A stretch of 64,000 nt of DNA from JAJYIV01 sp964499955 (GTDB lineage: Bacteria > Patescibacteriota > Patescibacteriia > UBA9934 > GWF2-40-263). The stretch spans positions 1-64,000 of the forward strand of contig CAZCMI010000002.1 in NCBI GenBank assembly GCA_964499955.1, read 5' to 3'. Shown here piece by piece: positions 42,257 to 50,678 of this stretch. The notes beneath the pieces were generated by a model. The model made no database searches and was not told the DNA's origin. It saw only the letters and a list, made by a program, of their open reading frames with translations. The translations under genes and the position numbers were made by a program. Positions within the stretch are counted from its first letter, which is position 1; each line of letters starts with the position of its first letter.

Positions 42257-44494
42257 TTATCGGCGGGGCGGGCGCGGACCGGACGGACGGGGGCCGCGCG
42301 GGCCGCCGGCACCCATGCTGGGGGCGGCGGCGGTGTTGGCGGCGGTTTGTTCCGGGTACACGTTGCCTTCCGCCTGCTTCATGGACAAGTTGATGCGCCC
42401 GAGGTCGTCGATTTCCTTCACGACCACGGACACCTCGTCGCCGACCTTCACGATATCACGCACGGCATTGAGCCGCCACGGGGCCATTTCGCTGATATGC
42501 ACGAGGCCTTCCTGCTTCGGGAGGATTTCCACGAAGGCGCCGAAATCCATCAGGCGGGTGACCTTGCCGCGGAAGGTTTCGCCGGCCATGACTTCGCGGG
42601 TCAGGTTCTTCACCCATTCCTCGGCCTTTTTGGCGCCTTCGGCGTTCACGGAGGTGATCATCACCAGGCCGTCGTCCTCGATGTCGATGGTCTGCACGCC
42701 GGTGACGGCGATGATTTCGTTGATGGTCTTGCCGCCCGGGCCGATGACGTCGCCGATGCGTTCCGGGTTGATGCGCAGGGTGATGATGCGCGGGGCGTAC
42801 GGGGACAGGTCCGGGCGCGGCGCGGCGATGGTCGCCTGCATGACGTCGAGGACCTGCAGACGCCCTTCATGGGCCTGCGCGAGCGTTTGTTCAATCACGT
42901 CCAGGCCGACGCCGTGGGTTTTCGTGTCCATCTGCACGGCGGTGATGCCCGCGCGGCTGCCGGCGATCTTGAAGTCCATGCCGCCCAAGCCGTCTTCCAG
43001 GTCCTGCAGGTCGGTGATGACCTGCCAGCGGCCGTTGCCATCCGTCGCCATACCCATGGCCATGCCGGCCACCGGGGCCTTGATGGGCACGCCCGCGTCC
43101 ATGAGCGCCAGGGTGGAGCCGCAGGTGGACGCCATGGAGCTGGAGCCGTTGCTGCCGAACACCTCGGACACGACGCGGATGGTGTACGGGAAGGATTCCT
43201 TATCCGGCATCATGGGCGAAAGGGCCTTTTCGGCCAGCGCGCCGTGGCCGATTTCACGGCGGCCGGGGCCGCGCATGGGCTTCACTTCGCCCACGGAGAA
43301 CGGCGGGAAGTTATAGTGGTGGAAGTAGCGCTTGCTGCCCACGGTTTCCATGTTGTCGAGCGTCTGGGCGTCGCCGGGGGCGCCCAAGGTGGCGATGGAC
43401 AGCACCTGGGTTTCGCCGCGCATGAAGTGGCCGGAGCCGTGCACGCGCGGGACCTGGGCCACCTCCGCCAACAACGGGCGGATGTCCGTAAGGCCGCGGC
43501 CGTCCACGCGGCGGCCGTTGTCGAGGATTTCGCGGGAAATGGTCTGTTCGATGACGTCGGTCACGATGGCCGTGCCGAATTTCACGTCGTCCGCTTCCAC
43601 GCCCTGTTCCTTCAAGAAGGCCTCCGTGCGGCGCTTTACCTCGCGCTTTTGCTCAGCGCGTTCCACCTTGGTGGCGCGCGGAACGCCGAAGAACAATTCC
43701 TGGGTCTGCGCGGCGATGAACGGACGGGCGATGGCTTCCACTTCCGCGCGGCGCGCGGCGATGGCGGCGGCCTGTTCCGTCTTCGGCGTGAGCATGTCGC
43801 GCTTGGGCTTGCCCGCGGCGGCGCGTACTTCTTCCATCAAACGCAACGGCTCGGCCATGTGGGACAGGCCGAAGCGGAAGGCGTCCAGCACGGTGGATTC
43901 CGGGGCCTCGTTGGCGCCCGCCTCGACCATGATCACGCGTTCCTCCGTACCGGCGAAGGCCAGATCCAGCACGGATTTGGCGCGGGCGTCATAGGTGGGG
44001 TTGATGACCCATTCCCCGCCGATCTGGCCCACGCGGATGTCGGCGATGGGGCCGTTCCACGGAATGTCGCTCAGGTGCAGCGCACAGCTGGCGGCGACCA
44101 GCCCCGGCACGTCCGGGTCGTTTTCGCCGTCGAAGGACAGGCAGGTGACCACGACCTGCACTTCGTTGCGCATGCGGCCGTCGAACAGCGGGCGGATGGC
44201 CCGGTCGATGTAGCGGGCGGTCAAAATCGCCTCGTCGCTTGGGCGGCCTTCCTTCTTGATGAAGCGGCTGCCTTTGATGCGTCCGGCGGCGTAGAGTTTT
44301 TCCTCGAACTCCACCATCAACGGGAAGAAGTCGATGCCGTCGCGCGTGGTTTCGCTCATGACGGCGGTGGCCAGTACCACGGTGTCGCCGTACTGCACCA
44401 CACAGGCGCCGTTGGCCTGGTTGGCGTACTTGCCCGTCTGGATGCGGAGCGCCTTGCCGCCCCACTGCGTTTCAAACGTCTTGATGTCCGGCAT
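42257..44494 (-). CDS. pnp: Polyribonucleotide nucleotidyltransferase (PNPase)
   Basis: The 745-residue protein has two RNase PH domains (SRFIKKEGRPSDEAILTARY; later GSNGSSSMASTCGSTLALMD), a KH domain (IGPGGKTINEIIAVTGV) and an S1 domain (GKVTRLMDFGAFVEILP). It ends in a Gly/Pro/Arg-rich tail. PNPase degrades RNA phosphorolytically. rpsO lies directly upstream, the conserved order. Start MPDIKTFE has T at -1. Confidence 0.96.
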   Translation of the reverse strand: MPDIKTFETQWGGKALRIQTGKYANQANGACVVQYGDTVVLATAVMSETTRDGIDFFPLMVEFEEKLYAAGRIKGSRFIKKEGRPSDEAILTARYIDRAIRPLFDGRMRNEVQVVVTCLSFDGENDPDVPGLVAASCALHLSDIPWNGPIADIRVGQIGGEWVINPTYDARAKSVLDLAFAGTEERVIMVEAGANEAPESTVLDAFRFGLSHMAEPLRLMEEVRAAAGKPKRDMLTPKTEQAAAIAARRAEVEAIARPFIAAQTQELFFGVPRATKVERAEQKREVKRRTEAFLKEQGVEADDVKFGTAIVTDVIEQTISREILDNGRRVDGRGLTDIRPLLAEVAQVPRVHGSGHFMRGETQVLSIATLGAPGDAQTLDNMETVGSKRYFHHYNFPPFSVGEVKPMRGPGRREIGHGALAEKALSPMMPDKESFPYTIRVVSEVFGSNGSSSMASTCGSTLALMDAGVPIKAPVAGMAMGMATDGNGRWQVITDLQDLEDGLGGMDFKIAGSRAGITAVQMDTKTHGVGLDVIEQTLAQAHEGRLQVLDVMQATIAAPRPDLSPYAPRIITLRINPERIGDVIGPGGKTINEIIAVTGVQTIDIEDDGLVMITSVNAEGAKKAEEWVKNLTREVMAGETFRGKVTRLMDFGAFVEILPKQEGLVHISEMAPWRLNAVRDIVKVGDEVSVVVKEIDDLGRINLSMKQAEGNVYPEQTAANTAAAPSMGAGGPRGPRPSGPRPPRR

Positions 44495-44585
44495 AGGTTG
44501 GATGTGGGCGTTCCGACGAAGCCTGGGATCTCGATGCGTGATCGAAATCGGCGGTCTCGCCGGGACGCGGGGTGAATAATTCGCA

Positions 44586-44625
44586 AAGAACCCCCGGCCC
44601 ACGTAAAAATGGGCCAGGGGTCCGA
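44586..44625 (-). terminator. Terminator between rpsO and pnp
   Basis: ACCCCTGGCCCA/GTGGGCCGGGGGTT stem (about 11 bp) followed by CTTT, so pnp may be partly independent of rpsO. Confidence 0.7.
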
Positions 44626-44628
44626 TGC

Positions 44629-44892
44629 TTACTTCAGGCCCAGGGATTCCTTCAGGGCCTTGAACGCCTTGGCGTCTTCGCGTTCGAGGTACTTCAGCAG
44701 GCGGCGGCGCTCGTTGACCTTCTTGATGAGGCCGCGGCGGGACGAGAAGTCCTTCTTGTGCATCTTCAGGTGCTCGGTGAGCTCCGCGACTTCCGCGGTG
44801 AGGATGGCGATCTGCACCTGCGGCGAACCCGTGTCCGACGCGTGGGTGCGGTACTTCTCGATGATCTTCAGCTTCTTCTTGTTGTCCAGCAT
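44629..44892 (-). CDS. rpsO: 30S ribosomal protein S15
   Basis: The 87-residue protein contains HASDTGSPQVQIAILTAEVA, LTEHLKMHKKDFSSRRGLI and NERRRLLKYLEREDAKAF, a full S15. It binds 16S rRNA and is classically linked to pnp, as here. Confidence 0.96.
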   Translation of the reverse strand: MLDNKKKLKIIEKYRTHASDTGSPQVQIAILTAEVAELTEHLKMHKKDFSSRRGLIKKVNERRRLLKYLEREDAKAFKALKESLGLK

Positions 44893-45005
44893 AGGTATCG
44901 GTTAACGCGCGCGTCCGAGCGACGGGAGCTGATCCCCGCGCCCAGGCGTGCGCCGATTGAATGACGCGGCCCACTTTACGTGCCCGCGAGCCGTTCGTCA
45001 AGGCA

Positions 45006-45602
45006 TTACATGCTCCAGTCGCCCAGGTCCGGTAACGTTTCCAGGAACATGTAGGTGAGGGCCACCGTGGTGGAATTGTCGCTTTGGCGCTCCATGCTCA
45101 TGGTGCCGGCGTAGCGCTCGTCCCCGCGGCGGGAGAACATGATGAAGGAGCTGTCGCCGTAGGTGGACGTGGACGTGACGGTCCAGTTGCCTTCGGGGAG
45201 TTCGTCACGGTAGTAGGCGAAGACGTCGCCCACGGACGCCGAGGTGGTCCATTCCCCGCCCGCCATGAAGCCGTCGGCCTGGTTGATGGAAGAATAGTGC
45301 AGCGCCGTCATGCCGCGCATGACCGGGAAGTCCGAGGGGAAGTTCTCCGGCGGGCGGTCGCCCTGGCCGCGCACTTCGATGGTGCCGGTGGTGCCGTCTT
45401 CGTTGGTGAAGGTGATGGTGCCGGTTTCCGTGCGTTCGTCGTAGCGGGTGGTGTCGACGACGGTGCCGTCTTCCGTGACCGTGCGCTGCGCGGGTTTGGC
45501 GCAGCCGAAGCCCGCGAGGACGAGCAGGGCCAGGACGGCCAGCAAGGCGGGAACGGCGAGGCGCGAACGGGACGGTTCGCGAACGGCGGGTACATGGGGC
45601 AT
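45006..45602 (-). CDS. Lipoprotein of unknown function
   Basis: The 198-residue protein has a signal segment with lipobox LAGFGC (Cys34), followed by a Thr-rich domain with a short beta-rich C-terminus. ASVGDVFAYYRDELPEGNW resembles small secreted stress proteins, but no family can be assigned. A TATACT-type -10 lies about 20 bases before ATG. Confidence 0.6.
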   Translation of the reverse strand: MPHVPAVREPSRSRLAVPALLAVLALLVLAGFGCAKPAQRTVTEDGTVVDTTRYDERTETGTITFTNEDGTTGTIEVRGQGDRPPENFPSDFPVMRGMTALHYSSINQADGFMAGGEWTTSASVGDVFAYYRDELPEGNWTVTSTSTYGDSSFIMFSRRGDERYAGTMSMERQSDNSTTVALTYMFLETLPDLGDWSM

Positions 45603-45659
45603 ACGCGGGAAAAAATGAGTTTCCGCAAGTATATCACCGCCGCATTCCCGCCGCCACCG

Positions 45660-45695
45660 AAACGAAAACGCCCCCAAGGAGGGAGCGTTTTCCCG
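45660..45695 (-). terminator. Intrinsic terminator after the DsbA-like gene
   Basis: AAAACGCTCCC/GGGGGCGTTTT stem, 10 bases after the stop. Confidence 0.7.
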
Positions 45696-45705
45696 CAGGC
45701 GCGCG

Positions 45706-46452
45706 TTAGCGGGCGAGCGCGGCGTCGATCATCGGCTTCACGTTTTCGTACGGCAGAGCGCCGCGGATCGGCGTGACGGAGCCGTCGGCAGCGATGATGA
45801 AGGAACCCGGGGTGCCGTTCACGCCCGCGCCCACGCCGCCCTGGTACTGCTCGCGCACCTTGGCCAACATGCGGCCGGAGGACACGCAGTCGTCGAAGCG
45901 CTGCATGTTCAGGCCGAGTTCGCGGGCGGCCTGGCTGTAGTAGGCCGTGCTGAGCATGGTCTGGTTTTCAAACAGCTTGTCGTGGAATTCCCAGAACTTG
46001 CCCTGTTCGGCCGCGCATTCCGAGGCCGCGCCGGCCGGTTCGGCCTGCGGGTGGAAGGACAGCGGGAAGTGGCGGTACACGATGCGCACCTGGCGCGGAT
46101 ACTCGGCGGCGATCTGCTTAACGGTCGGGAAGAAGCGGCTGCAGAACGGGCATTCGAAGTCCGAGTATTCGACGAGCGTCACCGGGGCGTTGCGGTCGCC
46201 GAGAACGTGGTCGTCGTCGGTCACCGGCGGGATGGGGCCGACGAATTCGTCGTCCGGCATGCCGGTCGGGGGTGCCGTGGGCGCGACGTAGCCCGACGGG
46301 GCCGCGGAGCCGCCGGCGCCGCAGGAACCGGAGAGCATGCAGGCGCCCAGGACGATGAAGCCCAAGGTGCCCAAGAGGAGGATGGCGGTGACAATGCCGC
46401 CGATGAAAGCGGTCTTCGGCGGAAGCGAGTTGACGAAGGAGTTGGATTCCAT
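45706..46452 (-). CDS. DsbA-like thioredoxin-fold protein
   Basis: The 248-residue protein has one N-terminal membrane helix (about 16-40) and a Pro/Gly linker. A thioredoxin fold with active site ECPFCSRFF and cis-Pro loop NGTPGSFI follows. It likely forms or isomerises disulfides outside the membrane. No DsbB or VKOR partner is nearby. The Cys-rich pilins and surface proteins in this window are possible substrates (inference). Confidence 0.88.
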   Translation of the reverse strand: MESNSFVNSLPPKTAFIGGIVTAILLLGTLGFIVLGACMLSGSCGAGGSAAPSGYVAPTAPPTGMPDDEFVGPIPPVTDDDHVLGDRNAPVTLVEYSDFECPFCSRFFPTVKQIAAEYPRQVRIVYRHFPLSFHPQAEPAGAASECAAEQGKFWEFHDKLFENQTMLSTAYYSQAARELGLNMQRFDDCVSSGRMLAKVREQYQGGVGAGVNGTPGSFIIAADGSVTPIRGALPYENVKPMIDAALAR

Positions 46453-46496
46453 AAAAGGATGAAGAAAGAAACGGGATGGGCGGCGTGGACGGAACG

Positions 46497-46835
46497 TTAC
46501 GGATCCCGCAGCGTGAGGGCGTGGGAGAGGAAGGGTTCGCGCCAGGCATGCGGGGCCTGCACGGTTTCTTCCGCGGCCGGACGCAGGATTTTCGGCACGG
46601 CCAGTTCCGCCACGTCGGTGCGCGGCGGCAGGACGGCCGCCAAGGCGAGGCGTGCGGGCACCGGGGCTTCCTCCGACGGGAATTCCGGCAGGTCCGTTTT
46701 GACCAGGCGTTCCGCCGCGCAGTGCGGAATATGGACGACCGGCGGGCAGACGGCCGCACGGGCGGACAACCCGGAAACGGCCGTCACGGCCGCGAGCGCC
46801 AGACACGCGATGGATGTACGCCAAGTCGAGAACAT
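46497..46835 (-). CDS. Secreted protein of unknown function
   Basis: The 112-residue protein has a signal peptide ending SARA, two Cys near the mature start (CPPVVHIPHC) and an Ala/Pro-rich remainder. It lies 44 bases upstream of the DsbA-like gene on the same strand. No family is recognised. Confidence 0.5.
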   Translation of the reverse strand: MFSTWRTSIACLALAAVTAVSGLSARAAVCPPVVHIPHCAAERLVKTDLPEFPSEEAPVPARLALAAVLPPRTDVAELAVPKILRPAAEETVQAPHAWREPFLSHALTLRDP

Positions 46836-46918
46836 AGGACAAGCGGCCCCATGATACCACGCCGCGCCGCCGATGCGGACGCGCCATCGCCCGTCAAGTG
46901 TCGTATAATGAGCGCGCT

Positions 46919-47839
46919 ATGCCCTCCGAGCTGCGAAAACGCCTGACGGATTTCCTGGAGTACTTGGAAGTGGACCGCGGCCGCTCCGCCCGCACGGTCC
47001 GCAATTATCATTTCTACCTGCACCGCTTCGCCGATTGGGCCAAGGATCCGGCGCCTTCCGCCATCACCCGCGAGATGGTGCACAAATACCGCCTGTGGCT
47101 GAACCGTTCCCTGCCCGGCCGCGACGCGGAAACGCTCAAGAAGAACACGCAGAACTACCATCTCATCGCCTTGCGAGCCTTCCTCAAATATTTGTCGAAG
47201 AACGGCGTGGACTCGCTTTCGCCCGAGCAGATCGAGTTGTCCAAGTCATCCGCGCGGGTGGTGGATTTCCTGGAGCCGGATGAATTGGAACGGTTGCGCG
47301 CCGCGCCGGGGCGCATGGCCGAAGGGCTGGTGGCCCTGCGCGACCGCGCTATTTTGGAGACGCTGTTTTCCACCGGCTTGCGCGTGTCGGAGCTAGCCGC
47401 GCTGGCCATCGAGCGGGTGAACTTGAAACGGGACGAATTCACCGTGCGCGGCAAAGGGGACAAGCCGCGGGTGGTGTTCCTCTCCCCCGCCGCCCGCGAG
47501 GCGCTGCAGGCGTACGTGGCCGCCCGCCGCGATACGTCGCCGTACCTGTTCGTCTCGCACGACCGGGCGAAGAAGGGCCGCGCGGAAACCGGCTCGCTGA
47601 CGCCGCGCAGCGTGGAACGCATCGTCTCCGGCTACGCCCGCGCCTGCGGCATCGCCAAGCGCATCACCCCGCACACGCTGCGGCACACCTTCGCCACGGA
47701 CCTGCTGCGCAACGGCGCGGATATCCGCTCCGTGCAGTCGCTGCTCGGCCACGCGTCCATCACCACCACCCAGGTGTACACGCACGTGACCAACAAGCAG
47801 CTCAAGGACGTCCACAAGAAGTTCCACGGAAGAAGCTAG
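46919..47839 (+). CDS. xerC: Tyrosine recombinase XerC-like
   Basis: The 306-residue protein has a SAM-like N-terminal DNA-binding domain and a catalytic domain with TGLRVSELAAL (Arg), the His-x-x-Arg pair in TPHTLRHTFATDLL, GHASITTTQVYTH and the tyrosine in VYTHV. Xer recombinases resolve chromosome dimers at dif, and a single Xer is common in reduced genomes. TATAAT (46904-46909) ends 9 bases before ATG, so a leaderless transcript is likely. Confidence 0.93.
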   Translation: MPSELRKRLTDFLEYLEVDRGRSARTVRNYHFYLHRFADWAKDPAPSAITREMVHKYRLWLNRSLPGRDAETLKKNTQNYHLIALRAFLKYLSKNGVDSLSPEQIELSKSSARVVDFLEPDELERLRAAPGRMAEGLVALRDRAILETLFSTGLRVSELAALAIERVNLKRDEFTVRGKGDKPRVVFLSPAAREALQAYVAARRDTSPYLFVSHDRAKKGRAETGSLTPRSVERIVSGYARACGIAKRITPHTLRHTFATDLLRNGADIRSVQSLLGHASITTTQVYTHVTNKQLKDVHKKFHGRS

Positions 47840-47855
47840 AGGATGGGTCGGCGCA

Positions 47856-47884
47856 TTGACCGGCGTGGAAAAATTCGTTAGATT
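47856..47884 (+). promoter_or_regulatory. Promoter of tRNA-Arg(UCU)
   Basis: TTGACC (47856-47861), 17 bases, TAGATT (47879-47884), 24 bases before the mature tRNA. Confidence 0.65.
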
Positions 47885-47908
47885 GCCTCGTCCCGCGTGG
47901 GACGCCCT

Positions 47909-47985
47909 GCCCCCGTGGCGCAACTGGATAGCGCGGCGGGCTTCTATCCCGTAGGTTGTAGGTTCGACTCCTACCGGGGGCACCA
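47909..47985 (+). tRNA. tRNA-Arg (anticodon UCU)
   Basis: GCCCCCG pairs with CGGGGGC and CCA is encoded. Anticodon loop CTTCTAT gives TCT, and the T arm reads GTAGGTTCGACTCCTAC. Confidence 0.95.
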
Positions 47986-47987
47986 AA

Positions 47988-48016
47988 AACACCTGTCCTT
48001 GTGGCGGGTGTTTTCG
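47988..48016 (+). terminator. Terminator of tRNA-Arg(UCU)
   Basis: ACACCTGTC/GGCGGGTGT stem with wobble pairs, followed by TTTTCGTTTT. Confidence 0.7.
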
Positions 48017-48055
48017 TTTTGCCGCCGTATGCGGGTCGTGGTACAAGCGGGGCGT

Positions 48056-48652
48056 ATGCAGGTTCTACCGCCGACGGATGAAGCCGTTCAAGCTGCCGTG
48101 CGCGTGTTGCATGCGGGCGGCGTGATTGTCTATCCCACGGACACGGTGTACGGCTTGGGCGCGGATGCCACGAACGCCGACGCGGTGGCCTTGGTCCGGC
48201 GCATCAAAGGACGGGACGCCGCCAAACCGATCCTTGCCATGGTCGCGGACCTGCCCATGCTGGAAGCGTACGCGGAGATGACGCCGTTGGCGCGCCGCTT
48301 GGCCGAGGCGTATCTGCCCGGGCCGCTTTCGTTGGTGCTTGCCGTTCGCGGTGAGGCGTTGGCACCCGTGGCCTCCGTGGATGGGTCGGCGGGGTTCCGC
48401 CTGCCGGACCAGCCGTTTTGTCGGGCCGTCGCGGCAGCATTCGGTCGTCCCGTCACTTCCACCAGCGTGAATCGTTCCGGCGAACCGCAGGCGCGCGACA
48501 TACAAAACATGCTCGCCCAATTAGGCGAGCATGCACGGGACATTTCCTTGATCGTCGATGCCGGGACGCTCCCATTGCGGCCACCTTCTACGATCGTGGA
48601 CGCGCGCGGCACGGAGCCGGTCGTCTTACGTGCAGGCGGCATTTCCCTTTAG
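48056..48652 (+). CDS. Threonylcarbamoyl-AMP synthase (TsaC/Sua5/YrdC family)
   Basis: The 198-residue protein has the YrdC-fold motif VIVYPTDTVYGLGADATN, RIKGRDAAKPILAMVAD and a region TSVNRSGEPQARD. These enzymes make threonylcarbamoyl-AMP for the t6A modification of tRNA. TACAAG (48042-48047) ends 8 bases before ATG. The gene is close to several tRNAs but has no functional need to be. Confidence 0.9.
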   Translation: MQVLPPTDEAVQAAVRVLHAGGVIVYPTDTVYGLGADATNADAVALVRRIKGRDAAKPILAMVADLPMLEAYAEMTPLARRLAEAYLPGPLSLVLAVRGEALAPVASVDGSAGFRLPDQPFCRAVAAAFGRPVTSTSVNRSGEPQARDIQNMLAQLGEHARDISLIVDAGTLPLRPPSTIVDARGTEPVVLRAGGISL

Positions 48653-49092
48653 GCCACTTCGAACGAGTGGCCGAGGATGGCGCGATAAATCGTGCCGCGG
48701 CTGACCAAGCCCACGGGTGCGCCGTCTTCCACCACCGGCACATGGTGGATGCCGCTCGCGACCATCTGCGCGCCGACCTTCAGCACGGGCGTGTCGGGCC
48801 GGGCGCTGATGATGCGCCGCGACATGACGTCCCCCACCGTGCGGCCGTCCATGCGCACGGTTTCCATCTCCTCGAAGTCCAGGAAGCCATGCGGCATGCC
48901 CGCCCATTCGGCGTGGGAGGGAAACAGGCCGCGGAACAAGTCCTTTTCCGAAAGAATCCCCACGAGGCGGTTGTTTTCCACGACGGGCGCGCTGGACGTT
49001 TTGCGTTCGAGCAGGAGCCGGGCCGCTTCGCGCCACGACAGGTCCGGGACGAGCGTGACGAAATCCGTCACCATGATGTCTTTGACGAGCAT
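48649..49092 (-). CDS. Paired CBS-domain protein
   Basis: The 147-residue protein has two CBS motifs: VKDIMVTDFVTLVPDLSWRE...VGILSEKDL and VGDVMSRRIISARPDTPVLK...VGLVSRGTIYR. A pair of CBS domains forms a module that often binds adenine nucleotides. No attached enzyme domain is present, so it may be a free regulatory module. It overlaps the Sua5-like stop by 4 bases, convergently. Confidence 0.85.
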   Translation of the reverse strand: MLVKDIMVTDFVTLVPDLSWREAARLLLERKTSSAPVVENNRLVGILSEKDLFRGLFPSHAEWAGMPHGFLDFEEMETVRMDGRTVGDVMSRRIISARPDTPVLKVGAQMVASGIHHVPVVEDGAPVGLVSRGTIYRAILGHSFEVA

Positions 49093-49159
49093 ATGGGTGT
49101 GGGATGAGGGTGAATTTTATTCATCGTACCTTCTTTCCAGGTTCTGCCAACCCCCGGTC

Positions 49160-49188
49160 TTGATATTTGGCCGCGTCAATGCTACATT
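49160..49188 (+). promoter_or_regulatory. Promoter of tRNA-His
   Basis: TTGATA (49160-49165), 17 bases, TACATT (49183-49188). Confidence 0.65.
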
Positions 49189-49221
49189 CGCCTGCGCCAC
49201 GCCTCCGCGCGTCCGCAAGAC

Positions 49222-49296
49222 GGCGGCCATAGCTCAGTGGTAGAGCACCGGATTGTGGCTCCGGCTACACGGGTTCAATTCCCGTTGGTCGCCCCA
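49222..49296 (+). tRNA. tRNA-His (anticodon GUG)
   Basis: GCGGCCA pairs with TGGTCGC (one G-T). An extra 5' G at 49222 faces the discriminator C, as in histidine tRNAs. The loop TTGTGGC gives GTG, and CCA is encoded. Confidence 0.95.
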
Positions 49297-49297
49297 G

Positions 49298-49328
49298 AAA
49301 CGCCCCGCTTCGGCGGGGCGTTTCTTTT
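49298..49328 (+). terminator. Terminator of tRNA-His
   Basis: AAACGCCCCGC-TTCG-GCGGGGCGTTT hairpin with a T-rich tail. Confidence 0.85.
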
Positions 49329-49370
49329 TGACATTCGTCGTCGGTTTCCGTAGGGTGTCCGGGACTTCGT

Positions 49371-50381
49371 ATGAAACATTGGCTCGCCGCCATCGTGACG
49401 TTTCTGGTCCTGACGGGCGTGGGGTGCGCCGCGTTTTCGTTCCGTTCTTCGGGCGTGGACGCTCCCGCCCCCGTTACGGAACCGGTGGACGCGCTGCTCG
49501 CCGTCGTCGGAACGCGCGACGCGGACGGGCGTCGTTTGGAACTCATTCTGCCGGACGGCAGCGTGGAGGACGTCGACTACGGCGAACTCGACGCGTCGCT
49601 TGCGGAAGAAGGAACCTTGGTGCGCGTCTCCGGCGTCCGTGATTTGTCCACGCGCGCCATCCGCGCGGAGGCGTTGGACCGGGAACAGGCCGCCGGTATC
49701 CGCGTCACGTCCCCCGCCCCCGGCGCCACCGTCACCTCGCCCGTGGTGGTGTTCGGCTTCGTCCGTGCGGAAACGGGGGAGATCTCCTGGCAGTTGTCTG
49801 ACCAGGACGGTGCGGTTGCCGACCACGGATCGGCGCGCCTGTCGGATGCGCCGCAGGATGCCTTTGTTCCGTTCCGTTTGGAATTGTTCCCGCCGGCGTT
49901 TGAACGGGCGGCTTTCACCTTGGAACTGTCCGTGCGCGGCCGCGATGGGCGCGACCAGGACGCCGTTTCCCTGCCCCTCTCTTTGTTGTCCGCGGACGCG
50001 ACGGACCTGACCCTGTATTTTGCGCACGATGCCCAGGGGTCCGCCCGCGACTGTTCGCTGGTGTTCCCGGTAACGCGTCGGATCGCCCGTACGTCGGCCG
50101 TGGCCCGTGCCGCCGCGGTGGAATTGGTGAAGGGTCCGACCGTCGAGGAAATGGCGAGCGGGTACCGCAGCCGCCTGCCGCCGGAAACGTCCCTGCGTTC
50201 CCTGTCCGTCACGGACGAAGGCGCGGTGGCGGACTTCTCCGCGGCGCTCGGCCGCCTGCCGTCGAATTGCCGCAACATGGGCATTCGCGCCCAGCTGGCG
50301 CAAACGTTGCTGGCCGTGCCGGGCGTTCACGACGTGTCCGTGTTGGTGGAAGGGGTGCCTGCGCCGGCGTTTCAGCCCTGA
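49371..50381 (+). CDS. Lipoprotein with Gmad2-like and GerMN domains
   Basis: The 336-residue protein has lipobox LTGVGC (Cys19), then a Gmad2-like Ig domain (IRVTSPAPGATVTSPVVVFG) and a C-terminal GerMN domain (LTLYFAHDAQGSARDCSLVF, ARAAAVELVKGPT, SLSVTDEGAVADFSAALG). GerMN is known from spore germination lipoproteins, but the combination with Gmad2 occurs in non-sporulators too, so an envelope role is likely. TTGACA upstream with TAGGGT gives a short leader. Confidence 0.85.
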   Translation: MKHWLAAIVTFLVLTGVGCAAFSFRSSGVDAPAPVTEPVDALLAVVGTRDADGRRLELILPDGSVEDVDYGELDASLAEEGTLVRVSGVRDLSTRAIRAEALDREQAAGIRVTSPAPGATVTSPVVVFGFVRAETGEISWQLSDQDGAVADHGSARLSDAPQDAFVPFRLELFPPAFERAAFTLELSVRGRDGRDQDAVSLPLSLLSADATDLTLYFAHDAQGSARDCSLVFPVTRRIARTSAVARAAAVELVKGPTVEEMASGYRSRLPPETSLRSLSVTDEGAVADFSAALGRLPSNCRNMGIRAQLAQTLLAVPGVHDVSVLVEGVPAPAFQP

Positions 50382-50410
50382 GGGGCGGCCGTGCTTCAAA
50401 AAAGCGTTGG

Positions 50411-50436
50411 AAGCCCCGCGTTTGCGGGGTTTTTCG
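50411..50436 (+). terminator. Terminator of the GerMN gene
   Basis: CCCCGC-GTTT-GCGGGG stem-type hairpin followed by TTTTT. Confidence 0.8.
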
Positions 50437-50455
50437 TTTGCGCAGGATGCGACGC

Positions 50456-50484
50456 TTGACAGGATTCCGGCCCGGCCGTACTAT
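50456..50484 (+). promoter_or_regulatory. Promoter of the first island B gene
   Basis: TTGACA (50456-50461), 17 bases, TACTAT (50479-50484). The leader to ATG is about 190 bases. Confidence 0.7.
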
Positions 50485-50516
50485 ACGCCGCGCTGCTCGG
50501 AAACCCGTGGCCAAAA

Positions 50517-50539
50517 AGCCCCGATCCGTCGGGGTTTTG
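50517..50539 (+). terminator. Terminator-like hairpin inside the island B leader
   Basis: CCCCGA-TCCG-TCGGGG followed by TTTT, about 30 bases after the predicted transcription start. It would stop most transcripts unless a competing fold forms. Confidence 0.65.
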
Positions 50540-50678
50540 AAGATCCCGGAGAACGGCACGACGCTCTCTCACAACCGAGCGAACCAATTCCGGAACCTTC
50601 CGGAAAACCCGCCGAAGGCATGTTGCCAACGGCACCAACCCCGCCTCCGCAAACAGGAGGCAAACGCAGGAGTACGTG

